Below are positions 30,676-43,229 of a DNA stretch of 64,000 bases, one piece after another. Numbering within the stretch: the stretch's first letter is position 1; each line of letters begins with the position of its first letter. Where the stretch lies: assembly GCA_018806915.1 (NCBI GenBank), contig JAGKQI010000101.1, positions 1,178,001-1,242,000 of the forward strand, in the 5' to 3' direction. The position numbers were made by a program, and so were the translations under genes. The notes under the pieces were generated by a model. It was not told the origin of the DNA. It saw nothing but the letters and a program-made list of their open reading frames with translations, and searched no databases. The DNA comes from Phytophthora colocasiae. Taxonomy: Eukaryota > Oomycota > Peronosporomycetes > Peronosporales > Peronosporaceae.

Positions 30676-32796
30676 GGTAGATTTAATAGAGGGTCACCGG
30701 CAGGTCTGGTCTCACATTAGGTCTCGCAGTGATATGAGACCCAAACGCGTGACCAGACCTAAAGCCCATACATAACATTTTTATTTGAATGTAGCGAAGG
30801 AAATCGAGGTAAAACCTTTCTACAAACAGGTCAATATCAACGTGCTCCGAGTCCTGCGTATCTCTGCCCCAGAGTTCCAGCTTCACCAACCAACTAGATT
30901 AGCACTTCAAACTCCATATCCACTTGGGTATCTCCCGCCGTCTCTTAGTCGTTGGTGCTGTCACTGGAGTACTGGCGGCTGTCCTCTGCCCTCTCGTCTT
31001 CCGATTCCTCGTCGGACGTCTCAAACTCTACTGCAGCCGGAAGAACGACCGGCTGGCGTTGGCGCCGGCGAACACGCAGTGGTGTATCTTGCCTGAGCTG
31101 TACGTGTTTCCGAGCGAGGGACTCAATTTTGCTGACGAATGCTGGTAACGTCGGGTGCGGGGTTGAAAATGTCTCGTTCAACTCGCGGTTAAATCTCTCA
31201 AGCGGGTTATTGGTGCGGCTCACGGTGTTGCGGTCGAGGCCGTGTACATTCCACGACGCAGGCTTGTACTTCTTGATCCATGTCTTGACAAAATACGCCC
31301 AAAATGAACGCCACTTGTCGGTGGAGTAGGAGATACCGGCAGCCGAGCACTTCTCCATCATTATTGACTTGACATGTGCAATCCCTTTTTAGCGATATGT
31401 TTTCGCTTGATGACAGTAAGAGTGTCGAGTACACCACGATGCATAGCGATGGAAATCTCAGCGGCAGGTAGCGACAACTTCTTCATTTTGCGCCTCAACG
31501 CCTGTTTGAAATGAAAATAACAACCCACCAAGGTTGCGTCCGGAAACTGTACGCCGACTGCGTTGATTAGAGCAGCCTCAAAGTCACATACCACAGTACC
31601 AGGATCCAACTTCTCGTTCGTGCACTGGACAATGCTGTTGATCACGTTCCAGTAAGTGTCTTGAGTTTTTCCGGTGCACAGCACGTAGAAGATCGGAACA
31701 AAAAGGTCGGTAGCGCTATCCATCACCATGACAATCACACATTGATGAAATTTTTGACGGTACACACCGGAACGTGCCGTCAACGAAGACCGTTATTGAC
31801 TTGTACATGAGTAGCTTGATCAACTCAGGATGCGCCCAACCAATGATTCGCTGTGGCTCGTTCGGGTCTTTCTGGCGTGGTTCGTAGTAAATGTTGTGGA
31901 ACTGAAAGAACCGTAGGGTAGTGCCAACAACCATAGACAGCGGAGGTACTTCGATGAGTCCATGCATATCACCGCCATAATGTACACGCCGTGTGCTGTA
32001 CACTCGTCCGACAACTTGGTCGCGCGTAAGGCCAATGACTGCTCTACCATCCTCTCGCTGATAAAACATACTGTTTATTGTGTCCCACACGCTCAGGGCA
32101 GGCTCAGACGGTTGCTCAACCGCGATTCTGTCGATCTCGCGTTTCATCTGCTCCTCAACGTTGATCATCGCGTTATCCGCGTCCGGAACCTCAGCGACGT
32201 TGCATGTATGTGGCCCTCACCCTTCTGTAGCCACCACCAGCCGCAAAAATTCTACACGAGCGGTACAACCAGTGCGTCTGTAGTAACTGCAACGATATGA
32301 TGCCTTTACTGAAGACCGTCTTGACCGAGTGTTGATATCCGTCGAGAAAAATTACAGTTTCATACACCGAGCTCCGCTCGGCATCCTCGTACAAAATGAT
32401 GGTTTCTGCCTCGGACACGTCGGTGTCGCTGTGCTGGGACCCCGACCGCATTGCTGAGACTACTGGAAACGAGTTCCGGTCAGTGCCGTGAAGGCTAGTT
32501 GCCATTGGGACTTGAGAGATGATTTCGAGAATGACTTGTGGGTGCTGGCTTAGTGGTTGGATGAGGGTTTGGTTTTCTTCATCAACGCCAAGGAGCACCA
32601 GTCGTTTTGGTGATTGCTTAACAGAACAAGCAACGTAAGATCACCGAAACGCTGCTGCAAGACAATGTACTTCGTACGTGTACTAAGTACTGGTAAGCGG
32701 TGGGACCTGAATCCGTGACCAGACCTGCAGTTGGAAAATAAACGTAGGGACCTAATGTGAGACCAGACCTGCCGGTGACCCTTGTTTAAGCTAACC
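30676..32796 (-). mobile_element. MULE inserted in T unit 2
   Basis: 2121 bp, same ends, position and duplication as in units 1 and 3. Differences from them are a handful of single-base indels. Confidence 0.9.
30945..32505 (-). pseudogene. MULE transposase, unit 2 copy, frameshifted
   Basis: Frames at 30945-31361, 31361-31783, 31716-32168 and 32191-32598 together cover the transposase. Breaks are at a C-run near 31385, a T-run near 31750, and two or three positions between 32210 and 32330. Confidence 0.8.
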
Positions 32797-32804
32797 GAAT
32801 GTGA
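32797..32804. repeat. MULE target-site duplication, right (unit 2)
   Basis: GAATGTGA, the partner of 30668-30675. Confidence 0.9.
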
Positions 32805-34903
32805 AGAAACATGTGAAAGGCAAGTTGTTGAGGTGGTCTATGAAGCTTTTGAACTACCGATACGTCGTGGAGCATGTGCCCGGCCCTGACAATGTTTGGG
32901 CCGATATGATATCTCGTTGGGCTGGTAATCACTCAACAGCGAAGGTGAAGCGTCTTAGATCCCCTGAAGAAGCGACTATGGTGTCACCATCTACACGAAC
33001 CTTGACAGAGTCACAGCCATCGTCATTTCGACCTCTGGATGCTGATTCTTTCGTTTGGCCCACGGTGGCAGAACTTGCCGAGGTCCAAGCAACTTCGGAC
33101 GCTCCGGCCAATGTAGATATTGCTGACAACGGCCTTTAACCCTAGAGGACGGATTTGGGTACCCAGCACGGCTACAGACCTGATCCAGCGCCTCTGTATT
33201 GTAGCGCATTGCGGTGCACCAGGCCATCGTGGCCAGCATGTTATGCAGACGCATTTGTCTCGGATTTTCGCTATCGATGGAATTACAACCATTGTCAAGA
33301 CTTTTGTGAAGGAGTGCCTATTGTGTCTGCACTCTCGAGGGGAAATGTCATCCCACGCCCTTGGGGCGAAGTGATCGATTGCAAAACGCGTAATGGATTG
33401 CTACATTTCGATTATCTCTACCTGGGAAGCAGCTATGGCACAAGCAAGTACATCCTGGTCCTCAAGGACCATGCAACGCATTATTGCGAGTTAGTAGTTG
33501 CAGACACAGCTGACAGCAGAGTAGCGGTGGAAGCACTGCTGGATTGGCACTCGCGGTTTGGCCTGCCACCTGAGTGGGTATCTGATTGCGGTTCACATTT
33601 CAAGAATGAAGTTGTTGCCGAACTAGCACGTCGTCTACGTACTTTGCAGAAGTTCACCCCCGCGTACTCACCTTGGATAAACGGATCCATAGAGAGGGTA
33701 AATCGCGACATCCTACAAGTGGTGCGTGCAATGATCCTGGAGTACAAGATCAGCTACAAGGACTGGGTCTACTTGGTGCCGATAATTCAGGCAAACTTGA
33801 ACCACACTGCAGTTCCTTCTCTGGCGAATCGTGCTCCAGTGGAGCTGTTTACGGGCTTGGAATGTCCAACACCGCTGCGTGAGTTCTATCTACCGGACCA
33901 TGGCAAGTTGCAAACTATCCCTGACAGTGACCGAATTGAGGAGTATCTCGCAGAGCTGCGCTCCAGCATGCAAGTGATGCACAACGCTGTGGAAGACCAG
34001 CGTCTGAAACAGAGACTTCTGAATAAGAAGAAAGAGCGGGGGGAAAATCTCGTTAACTTCTCTGAAGGTGATTTTGTCTTGCGGTCACGAGTGGATGAAA
34101 AACACAAGAACAAGTTGCAGGTGACATGGGTTGGACCTTATCGAGTATTACGTGCTGATGCACACTCATTTCACGTACAGCACCTCGTCACCGGTGACGA
34201 GCTTGATGTGCATGCATCTCGGCTGAAATTTTACGCTGACAGTAGCCTCGACATCACCGAGGAATTGTTGGAGCATGTGGCCTCGCAAGGAATATTGCTC
34301 GCTGTAAATGAGCTTAAGTCACATCGGTGGAACGAAGATATCCAGGACTTTGAAGTGTTAGTGAACTGGAAGGGCTTGGAGACGATCGAGGACTCTTATG
34401 AGCCAATGCAGAGCCTCGCTACTGATATTCACGTGTTACTAGACAACTATGTGGCACAAGCCCGAGACACCCGGTTATCTGACTATTGGCAGAAGCTTGC
34501 TGGAAACCGTGCACAACGAACTATTTCGACAACTACGGAGACCTTGCCTGCCAGCTTAGCGCATGTGCCATCAGGCAATGCGAAGGAGTCAAAACGAATG
34601 CCGACCGGTAAGAAACGCCGCCGCCAAACTGCCCGAAGTACTGTTGGCAGTATTTCTCAGCAAGGCGAAGGTACAAATGATAAAGAGACTGGCGCTGAGC
34701 GTCCAGGAGCTCGACGACGAGTCAAGCGGACCTCCAGTGAGAATAACTTGCCTCATGGACGCCTGACTAGAGTGGTGACTGTTGCTGCAGATGTGCCTAG
34801 TGTTTCGGACGCAATGCCAGCACAAGGACTCTGCAACGAGCAGCGGCATCAACTACGACGATCTAGCCGCAAACGCAAGGCGCGTACGGTTGGAACCCCG
34901 TAG
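32805..34903 (+). pseudogene. T unit 2 RNase H end, integrase, chromodomain
   Basis: The frame from 32801 stops near 33139 because one T and one G are missing around 33133-33146. After 33370 it is continuous to 34903 and carries all three integrase catalytic blocks, the Lys/Arg-rich C-terminal part and the chromodomain. This is the most complete integrase reading frame of the array. Confidence 0.85.
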
Positions 34904-35000
34904 CTTCACCAATGTGAATCTACACAAGGTCAATGATGCCGAAGTTGAACCCTTGCACGTTTTCCAGAGGAAGACGTGGGGAACTAAGCTTCGGGGGCAG

Positions 35001-35383
35001 TGTAGTAGAACCTAGGCTCTAAAGCTTAGTTCTAACGTGCAACAGACTGCGCACTCCCCAAGCAGACATCACAGACTGTGTCCTACAGCATCAGCTGAGG
35101 CAACTTCATGTTCTACATGTTATAACAGGTCAGGCTGTTAGTGGCTGACTTTGTTTGCACTTGGAGCTTGTATGTCTAGCTACATGTATCCTTAGGAATG
35201 ATTGCTTGGCGAGCAGCAACTTCAAGGAGTTCTGCCTTCAAGTACTCGTTCTCTCTGAGTGGAGGCTCGTTGCCGAAGCTCACTCTTCAATTTCTTATCA
35301 ATACACTAGGCTACAGTTCCTGCGGGCTAGCCCCCGCATTGCCTTGTGTTAACGACTTTGAATTTCGACCCCGGAATACTACA
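35001..35383 (+). repeat. T LTR 2 (shared by units 2 and 3)
   Basis: 383 bp, same ends as LTR 1. I see a G missing near the 3' end and single substitutions compared with LTR 1. Confidence 0.95.
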
Positions 35384-35467
35384 AGGAATTCTTTAGTAGG
35401 TTTTCCATTGAAGTGCAAACGACCTGTTGTACAGCTAGTGGACAACTGAAGTTGAAGACAACTCAAG

Positions 35468-38282
35468 ATGGCGGACGCTGGAGCGACTGGTTCTGTACCA
35501 CTGTTTACCCCGGTTTTACCACCAAAGATAGTGTCGACCTCTCATGGAGCACTGGTGAACTGGAGGAAGGAAAGACACGACTATGAGGCGAAGCTGCACG
35601 CGCGCTGCCGTGTGACTGGTGAAGCTTTTGAAGCTGTGGTAGAGTCTGTCGCAGGAGCATTCAACCCCCACCTGCTGGACGCTTTCTGCGAGCTCCAGCT
35701 TGGAGTCTCGCCAGCTAACGCCACCGACGACATGCTGATAACTGAGATCGAGAAGATCATCTCGAGCGTGAAAAACGGCTCCTTGCCTGACATCAAGGAC
35801 CTTTATGAGCGTGAACTAAAGCCCAACATGGCCGAGAGCGACGTGAGAGCCCGCTATATCGACTACTTCATGCTGTTTAATACCATTACGTTGGAGAATG
35901 GCTTGACAGAATGTTTTTCTGAGGTAGATGGCGTGAAAGAGAAGTGCAAGCGGTTGATAGCATCGCTACGGCCAGAGGCGTTAAAGAAGGAAGTGAAGCA
36001 GAGAGTCCGTTTTACTGACAAGGCTGCCGCGTCCAACGCGAAACTTCTTTCGATCTGATAGTCGAGCGTGCAACGGAGCATGAGCGCTATTATCAGCGCC
36101 AAAAGAAACAGCGACAGGAGGCGTCCGGGCGTGAGGCTATTTCGTCTAAGAAGCAAAAGGATAAGAAGCAATCGAAGCAGTCGAACGGAACGGCGCTTCA
36201 AGAGTCGACTAGTAGAGACACTGCGAGAGTAAAGGTCGATCAGAAGACCAAGCCCAAGGCTAAAACAGAGGCTTCACGTCAACCTCCAGGTCCATGTCCG
36301 AAATGCAAGGCCATGCATTGGCTGCGTGAGTGTACGGAGGCAAGTGAGGACGAAAAAAAGGAGCTCGTACAGAAATTGCGTGATGCGCGCAAGGCCAAGA
36401 AGGCGCGTACCAAACGCCTCGGTGGGCTTTTACCTAACACAGAGCGACATGTGGTATTGAATGGAGTCCTGGAGCTGCCGTACTGTCCTGATAGCGGCTC
36501 GGATTTCACTGTGATTGGACTTTCGCACTGGAAACGCCTTCTAGTTGCCGATCCGAGTGTAACGAAGGAAAAACTTGATACTCCTGTTCGCACCCAGGCA
36601 TTTGGAGCGACGTGGGTGACAGCTGGATGGAAGACTTGTCTTCAAGTACTAATTCAAACTGCGGCTGGCCCTGTCGAGCCTATGGGATTAGTGGACGTAC
36701 TTATTGTCGACGTGGACGATGAAGAGTTCATTGTGGGGAATGATTTGTTGGTGATGTTGGGTATTGACGTCGATAGACAGCTTGAGCAACTGGCCAGCCA
36801 CAACATCGATGATTTGACCGGTGACCCAGTGGAGCTTGAAGCTGACGAAATGCCCGTGAATCCTGATAAAACTCCATCTGATGACGATGATATTTTCGCT
36901 GCTGTTGAAAGATTGATTGATCGTGCGGTGGAGAATGGATTTCCTGTGGAACGTGTGGAGCAGTTGCGGACTATTGCTCATGCATATGACGTGTGGCGCC
37001 TGGAGCTCCGAGCGGATCCTCCTGCTAGTGTCCCACCAATGGAGATTCGATTGAAAAACGGGCTCGCCCCACGAAGTGTAAGCCCCGCAAATACCCGCCT
37101 CATATCAGGAAGTTTTACGAGAATTTAACGCGCGTCTTGTTGCACTAGGACTGGTCTATGAGAATCCTGATAGTCGTTGGGCGAGTCCTGTTTTGCCGGT
37201 GAAGAAGAGCGCGGATCTATTGGACCTTCGACAAACGACAGACTACCGAGTATTGAATGACCAGACAGAAATAATGGCTGCAGTGATGCCAATCCTCGCT
37301 GTAGTTATGGAAAATGCTCGAGGAATGAAACACTTTGGACTTTTGATTTCTTGAAGGGTTTTTGGCAGTTGCCACTTGCAGAATTCTGTCAGGAATTGCT
37401 GTCGTACATGACTGACGAGAAAATATTCGCACCCCGTCGTGTTCCTCAAGGAAGTAGTGACGCAGCTATTTTCTTCCAGAAGACAATGGAGACATGCTTT
37501 GCGAGTTTACTCTACGAGCATCTACTTATCTGGATTGATGACTTGCTGTTGTACGCTGCTGACATGGATACATACATGGTTAAGTTGGGTGAATTCTTCG
37601 CGTTACTGAATCAGTTTGGTCTCAAGCTTAGTGCTAAAAAGTCCAGTCTCTATCAAACTGAAGTGAAGTGGTGTGGACGAGTGCTGGATCACCAAGGTGT
37701 TCGCCATGATTCACAACGGATTGACACACTTCGGCAGATCCCGTACCCAAAGACCGCTGGCGAATTGCAGCAATTTGTCTGTGCTGTTAACTGGATGAGA
37801 GAAAGCATTGTGGATTACGCGCGACAAGTACAGCCACTTCAGAAACGCCTGGATACCGCACTTGCTTCTACCAAACGTACGCGCCGTGCAGCAGCTGGAA
37901 TTGTGCTGGAATTAACTGAAGACGAGCGCGTTGCTTTTGATAACGTCAAGGAAATGCTAGCCACATGTGCTACGCTCGATTTTCCTGATGACTCAGCTAC
38001 TACCTGTCTGTTTACAGATGCATCAGACATTGGGTGGGCTCTCATTGTGACTCAAGTGGTGAATTTTGACTCGAAGCTGCCGGCTACTGAGCAACAGCAC
38101 CGGCTCCTCCATTGCATGAGCGGTACATTTACTGGAAGTCAGTTGAACTGGACGGTGACGGAAAAGGAGGCCCTACCTATTGTGGTCGCTTGTGAAAAGC
38201 TTGACTATCTCTTACTGCGTCCAAAGCCTTTTCGAATGTACTGCGACCACAGAAATTTAATTCACGTCTTCGCACCCCACCA
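35468..38282 (+). pseudogene. T unit 3 gag-protease-RT-RNase H
   Basis: ATG 35468 with intact Gag to 36058, where one T is missing from a T-run. The frame reopens across the zinc knuckle and protease (36313-37128), breaks at a G-run near 37062 and a T-run near 37115 and 37340, then runs through RT and RNase H (37351-38295). All catalytic motifs are present. Confidence 0.85.
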
Positions 38283-38290
38283 GAATGTGA
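38283..38290. repeat. MULE target-site duplication, left (unit 3)
   Basis: GAATGTGA; its partner is at 40414-40421. Confidence 0.9.
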
Positions 38291-40413
38291 GGTAGATTTA
38301 ATAGAGGGTCACCGGCAGGTCTGGTCTCACATTAGGTCTCGCAGTGATATGAGACCCAAACGCGTGACCAGACCTAAAGCCCATACATAACATTTTTATT
38401 TGAATGTAGCGAAGGAAATCGAGGTAAAACCTTTCTACAAACAGGTCAATATCAACGTGCTCCGAGTCCTGCGTATCTCTGCCCCAGAGTTCCAGCTTCA
38501 CCAACCAACTAGATTAGCACTTCAAACTCCATATCCACTTGGGTATCTCCCGCCGTCTCTTAGTCGTTGGTGCTGTCACTGGAGTACTGGCGGCTGTCCT
38601 CTGCCCTCTCGTCTTCCGATTCCTCGTCGGACGTCTCAAACTCTACTGCAGCCGGAAGAACGACCGGCTGGCGTTGGCGCCGGCGAACACGCAGTGGTGT
38701 ATCTTGCCTGAGCTGTACGTGTTTCCGAGCGAGGGACTCAATTTTGCTGACGAATGCTGGTAACGTCGGGTGCGGGGTTGAAAATGTCTCGTTCAACTCG
38801 CGGTTAAATCTCTCAAGCGGGTTATTGGTGCGGCTCACGGTGTTGCGGTCGAGGCCGTGTACATTCCACGACGCAGGCTTGTACTTCTTGATCCATGTCT
38901 TGACAAAATACGCCCAAAATGAACGCCACTTGTCGGTGGAGTAGGAGATACCGGCAGCCGAGCACTTCTCCATCATTATTGACTTGACATGTGCAATCCC
39001 CTTTTTAGCGATATGTTTTCGCTTGATGACAGTAAGAGTGTCGAGTACACCACGATGCATAGCGATGGAAATCTCAGCGGCAGGTAGCGACAACTTCTTC
39101 ATTTTGCGCCTCAACGCCTGTTTGAAATGAAAATAACAACCCACCAAGGTTGCGTCCGGAAACTGTACGCCGACTGCGTTGATTAGAGCAGCCTCAAAGT
39201 CACATACCACAGTACCAGGATCCAACTTCTCGTTCGTGCACTGGACAATGCTGTTGATCACGTTCCAGTAAGTGTCTTGAGTTTTTCCGGTGCACAGCAC
39301 GTAGAAGATCGGAACAAAAAGGTCGGTAGCGCTATCCATCACCATGACAATCACACATTGATGAAATTTTGACGGTACACACCGGAACGTGCCGTCAACG
39401 AAGACCGTTATTGACTTGTACATGAGTAGCTTGATCAACTCAGGATGCGCCCAACCAATGATTCGCTGTGGCTCGTTCGGGTCTTTCTGGCGTGGTTCGT
39501 AGTAAATGTTGTGGAACTGAAAGAACCGTAGGGTAGTGCCAACAACCATAGACAGCGGAGGTACTTCGATGAGTCCATGCATATCACCGCCATAATGTAC
39601 ACGCCGTGTGCTGTACACTCGTCCGACAACTTGGTCGCGCGTAAGGCCAATGACTGCTCTACCATCCTCTCGCTGATAAAACATACTGTTTATTGTGTCC
39701 CACACGCTCAGGGCAGGCTCAGACGGTTGCTCGACCGCGATTCTGTCGATCTCGCGTTTCATCTGCTCCTCAACGTTGATCATCGCGTTATCCGCGTCCG
39801 GAACCTCAGCGACGTTGCATGTATGTGGCCTCACCCTTCTGTAGCCACCACCAGCCGCAAAAAATTCTACACGAGCGGTACAACCAGTGCGTCTGTAGTA
39901 ACTGCAACGATATGATGCCTTTACTGAAGACCGTCTTGACCGAGTAAGTTGATATCCGTCGAGAAAAATTACAGTTTCATACACCGAGCTCCGCTCGGCA
40001 TCCTCGTACAAAATGATGGGTTCTGCCTCGGACACGTCGGTGTCGCTGTGCTGGGACCCCGACCGCATTGCTGAGACTACTGGAAACGAGTTCCGGTCAG
40101 TGCCGTGAAGGCTAGTTGCCATTGGGACTTGAGAGATGATTTCGAGAATGACTTGTGGGTGCTGGCTTAGTGGTTGGATGAGGGTTTGGTTTTCTTCATC
40201 AACGCCAAGGAGCACCAGTCGTTTTGGTGATTGCTTAACAGAACAAGCAACGTAAGATCACCGAAACGCTGCTGCAAGACAATGTACTTCGTACGTGTAC
40301 TAAGTACTGGTAAGCGGTGGGACCTGAATCCGTGACCAGACCTGCAGTTGGAAAATAAACGTAGGGACCTAATGTGAGACCAGACCTGCCGGTGACCCTT
40401 GTTTAAGCTAACC
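38291..40413 (-). mobile_element. MULE inserted in T unit 3, intact
   Basis: 2123 bp. Inverted ends and duplication as in unit 1; the transposase frame is uninterrupted, so this copy could be autonomous. Confidence 0.9.
38560..40122 (-). CDS. MULE transposase, intact copy
   Basis: About 520 aa from the first ATG at 40122 (MATSLHGTD); the frame is open further upstream, but only a GTG is available there. The N-terminal zinc region, with RCSYYRRTGCTAR and a later HTC, has the Cx-n-C...HxC pattern of FLYWCH-type fingers found in many MULE transposases. The catalytic core has TVFVDGTFR (first Asp), TVVCDFEAALINAV (second Asp) and VGCYFHFKQALRRK (the CxxH block typical of MULE transposases). The C-terminus is basic, then acidic and Ser-rich. 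It acts on the element ends for cut-and-paste transposition. It is transcribed opposite to the gypsy that carries it. Confidence 0.88.
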   Translation of the reverse strand: MATSLHGTDRNSFPVVSAMRSGSQHSDTDVSEAEPIILYEDAERSSVYETVIFLDGYQLTRSRRSSVKASYRCSYYRRTGCTARVEFFAAGGGYRRVRPHTCNVAEVPDADNAMINVEEQMKREIDRIAVEQPSEPALSVWDTINSMFYQREDGRAVIGLTRDQVVGRVYSTRRVHYGGDMHGLIEVPPLSMVVGTTLRFFQFHNIYYEPRQKDPNEPQRIIGWAHPELIKLLMYKSITVFVDGTFRCVPSKFHQCVIVMVMDSATDLFVPIFYVLCTGKTQDTYWNVINSIVQCTNEKLDPGTVVCDFEAALINAVGVQFPDATLVGCYFHFKQALRRKMKKLSLPAAEISIAMHRGVLDTLTVIKRKHIAKKGIAHVKSIMMEKCSAAGISYSTDKWRSFWAYFVKTWIKKYKPASWNVHGLDRNTVSRTNNPLERFNRELNETFSTPHPTLPAFVSKIESLARKHVQLRQDTPLRVRRRQRQPVVLPAAVEFETSDEESEDERAEDSRQYSSDSTND

Positions 40414-40421
40414 GAATGTGA
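40414..40421. repeat. MULE target-site duplication, right (unit 3)
   Basis: GAATGTGA, the partner of 38283-38290. Confidence 0.9.
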
Positions 40422-42523
40422 AGAAACATGTGAAAGGCAAGTTGTTGAGGTGGTCTATGAAGCTTTTGAACTACCGATACGTCGTGGAGCATGTGCCCGG
40501 CCCTGACAATGTTTGGGCCGATATGATATCTCGTTGGGCTGGTAATCACTCAACAGCGAAGGTGAAGCGTCTTAGATCCCCTGAAGAAGCGACTATGGTG
40601 TCACCATCTACACGAACCTTGACAGAGTCACAGCCATCGTCATTTCGACCTCTGGATGCTGATTCTTTCGTTTGGCCCACGGTGGCAGAACTTGCCGAGG
40701 TCCAAGCAACTTCGGACGCTCCGGCCAATGTAGATATTGCTGACAACGGCCTTTTAACCCTAGAGGGACGGATTTGGGTACCCAGCACGGCTACAGACCT
40801 GATCCAGCGCCTCTGTATTGTAGCGCATTGCGGTGCACAAGGCCATCGTGGCCAGAATGTGATGCAGACGCATTTGTCTCGGATTTTCGCTATCGATGGA
40901 ATTTCAACCATTGTCAAGACTTTTGTGAAGGATTGCCTATTGTGTCTGCACTCTCGAGGAAATGTCATCCCACGCCCTTGGGGCGAAGTGATCGATTGCA
41001 AAACGCGTAATGGATTGCTACATTTCGATTATCTCTACCTGGGAAGCAGCTATGGCACAAGCAAGTACATCCTGGTCCTCAAGGACCATGCAACGCATTA
41101 TTGCGAGTTAGTAGTTGCAGACACAGCTGACAGCAGAGTAGCGGTGGAAGCACTGCTGGATTGGCACTCGCGGTTTGGCCTGCCACCTGAGTGGGTATCT
41201 GATTGCGGTTCACATTTCAAGAATGAAGTTGTTGCCGAACTAGCACGTCGTCTACGTACTTTGCAGAAGTTCACCCCCGCGTACTCACCTTGGATAAACG
41301 GATCCATAGAGAGGGTAAATCGCGACATCCTACAAGTGGTGCGTGCAATGATCCTGGAGTACAAGATCAGCTACAAGGACTGGGTCTACTTGGTGCCGAT
41401 AATTCAGGCAAACTTGAACCACACTGCAGTTCCTTCTCTGGCGAATCGTGCTCCAGTGGAGCTGTTTACGGGCTTGGAATGTCCAACACCGCTGCGTGAG
41501 TTCTATCTACCGGACCATGGCAAGTTGCAAACTATCCCTGACAGTGACCGAATTGAGGAGTATCTCGCAGAGCTGCGCTCCAGCATGCAAGTGATGCACA
41601 ACGCTGTGGAAGACCAGCGTCTGAAACAGAGACTTCTGAATAAGAAGAAAGAGCGGGGGGAAAATCTCGTTAACTTCTCTGAAGGTGATTTTTGTCTTGC
41701 GGTCACGAGTGGATGAAAAACACAAGAACAAGTTGCAGGTGACATGGGTTGGACCTTATCGAGTATTACGTGCTGATGCACACTCATTTCACGTACAGCA
41801 CCTCGTCACCGGTGACGAGCTTGATGTGCATGCATCTCGGCTGAAATTTTACGCTGACAGTAGCCTCGACATCACCGAGGAATTGTTGGAGCATGTGGCC
41901 TCGCAAGGAATATTGCTCGCTGTAAATGAGCTTAAGTCACATCGGTGGAACGAAGATATCCAGGACTTTGAAGTGTTAGTGAACTGGAAGGGCTTGGAGA
42001 CGATCGAGGACTCTTATGAGCCAATGCAGAGCCTCGCTACTGATATTCACGTGTTACTAGACAACTATGTGGCACAAGCCCGAGACACCCGGTTATCTGA
42101 CTATTGGCAGAAGCTTGCTGGAAACCGTGCACAACGAACTATTTCGACAACTACGGAGACCTTGCCTGCCAGCTTAGCGCATGTGCCATCAGGCAATGCA
42201 GAAGGAGTCAAAACGAATGCCGACCGGTAAGAAACGCCGCCGCCAAACTGCCCGAAGTAACTGTTGGCAGTATTTCTCAGCAAGGCGAAGGTACAAATGA
42301 TAAAGAGACTGGCGCTGAGCGTCCAGGAGCTCGACGACGAGTCAAGCGGACCTCCAGTGAGAATAACTTGCCTCATGGACGCCTGACTAGAGTGGTGACT
42401 GTTGCTGCAGATGTGCCTAGTGTTTCGGACGCAATGCCAGCACAAGGACTCTGCAACGAGCAGCGGCATCAACTACGACGATCTAGCCGCAAACGCAAGG
42501 CGCGTACGGTTGGAACCCCGTAG
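40422..42523 (+). pseudogene. T unit 3 RNase H end, integrase, chromodomain
   Basis: The frame 40418-41716 covers RNase H end, HHCC finger and all integrase catalytic residues. An extra T near 41690 shifts it into 41685-42230, which holds the C-terminal integrase part and chromodomain. Extra A residues near 42200 and 42259 break the last 100 codons. Confidence 0.85.
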
Positions 42524-42620
42524 CTTCACCAATGTGAATCTACACAAGGTCAATGATGCCGAAGTTGAACCCTTGCACGTTTTCCAGAGGAAGACGTGGG
42601 GAACTAAGCTTCGGGGGCAG

Positions 42621-43004
42621 TGTAGTAGAACCTAGGCTCTAAAGCTTAGTTCTAACGTGCAACAGACTGCGCACTCCCCAAGCAGACATCACAGACTGTG
42701 TCCTACAGCATCAGCTGAGGCAACTTCATGTTCTACATGTTATAACAGGTCAGGCTGTTAGTGGCTGACTTTGTTTGCACTTGGAGCTTGTATGTCTAGC
42801 TACATGTATCCTTAGGAATGATTGCTTGGCGAGCAGCAACTTCAAGGAGTTCTGCCTTCAAGTACTCGTTCTCTCTGAGTGGAGGCTCGTTGCCGAAGCT
42901 CACTCTTCAATTTCTTATCAATACACTAGGCTACAGTTCCTGCGGGCTAGCCCCCGCATTGCCTTGTGTTAACGACTTTGAATTTCGACCCCGGGAATAC
43001 TACA
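42621..43004 (+). repeat. T LTR 3 (right end of the array)
   Basis: 384 bp, TGTAGTA...TACTACA. It is followed directly by the 83-bp host repeat. Confidence 0.95.
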
Positions 43005-43086
43005 ACGGGATGGTTGCCTCCATGTCGCGCAAAGTACAAATATGTGGTAGCATGTGCATGTAATTCGCTGCATCCATGGCTAGGAA
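43004..43086 (+). repeat. 83-bp host direct repeat, right of gypsy array
   Basis: Partner of 20053-20135. Its first base is shared with the LTR end. The following host sequence reads AATTGTATCGC, so the empty site contained AGGAATT, also present in the T post-LTR sequence. Confidence 0.9.
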
Positions 43087-43229
43087 TTGTATCGCTACAG
43101 TGTTAGCTATCTTCACTTCGTACTTGCCACTCGAAGGTAAAGACCCAGCTATAGTTCACTACCTTCCATCTTGTACCAACAACTAAACAAAATCCTGTCG
43201 GTAACATATCGAATCCTCGCCAATGTGTT

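Larger units (their letters stand above)
27765..35383 (+). mobile_element. Gypsy element T, unit 2 (internal region + LTR)
   Basis: 7619 bp, nearly identical to unit 1 and sharing LTR 1 as its 5' LTR. It ends with LTR 35001-35383. It contains the same MULE at 30676-32796. Its integrase-chromodomain frame (33155-34903) is longer and cleaner than in the other units. Confidence 0.9.
35384..43004 (+). mobile_element. Gypsy element T, unit 3 (internal region + LTR)
   Basis: 7621 bp, sharing LTR 2 as its 5' LTR and ending with LTR 42621-43004. The terminal CA of this LTR is joined to host DNA (ACGGGATGG), as expected for an integrase-made right end. Confidence 0.9.
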
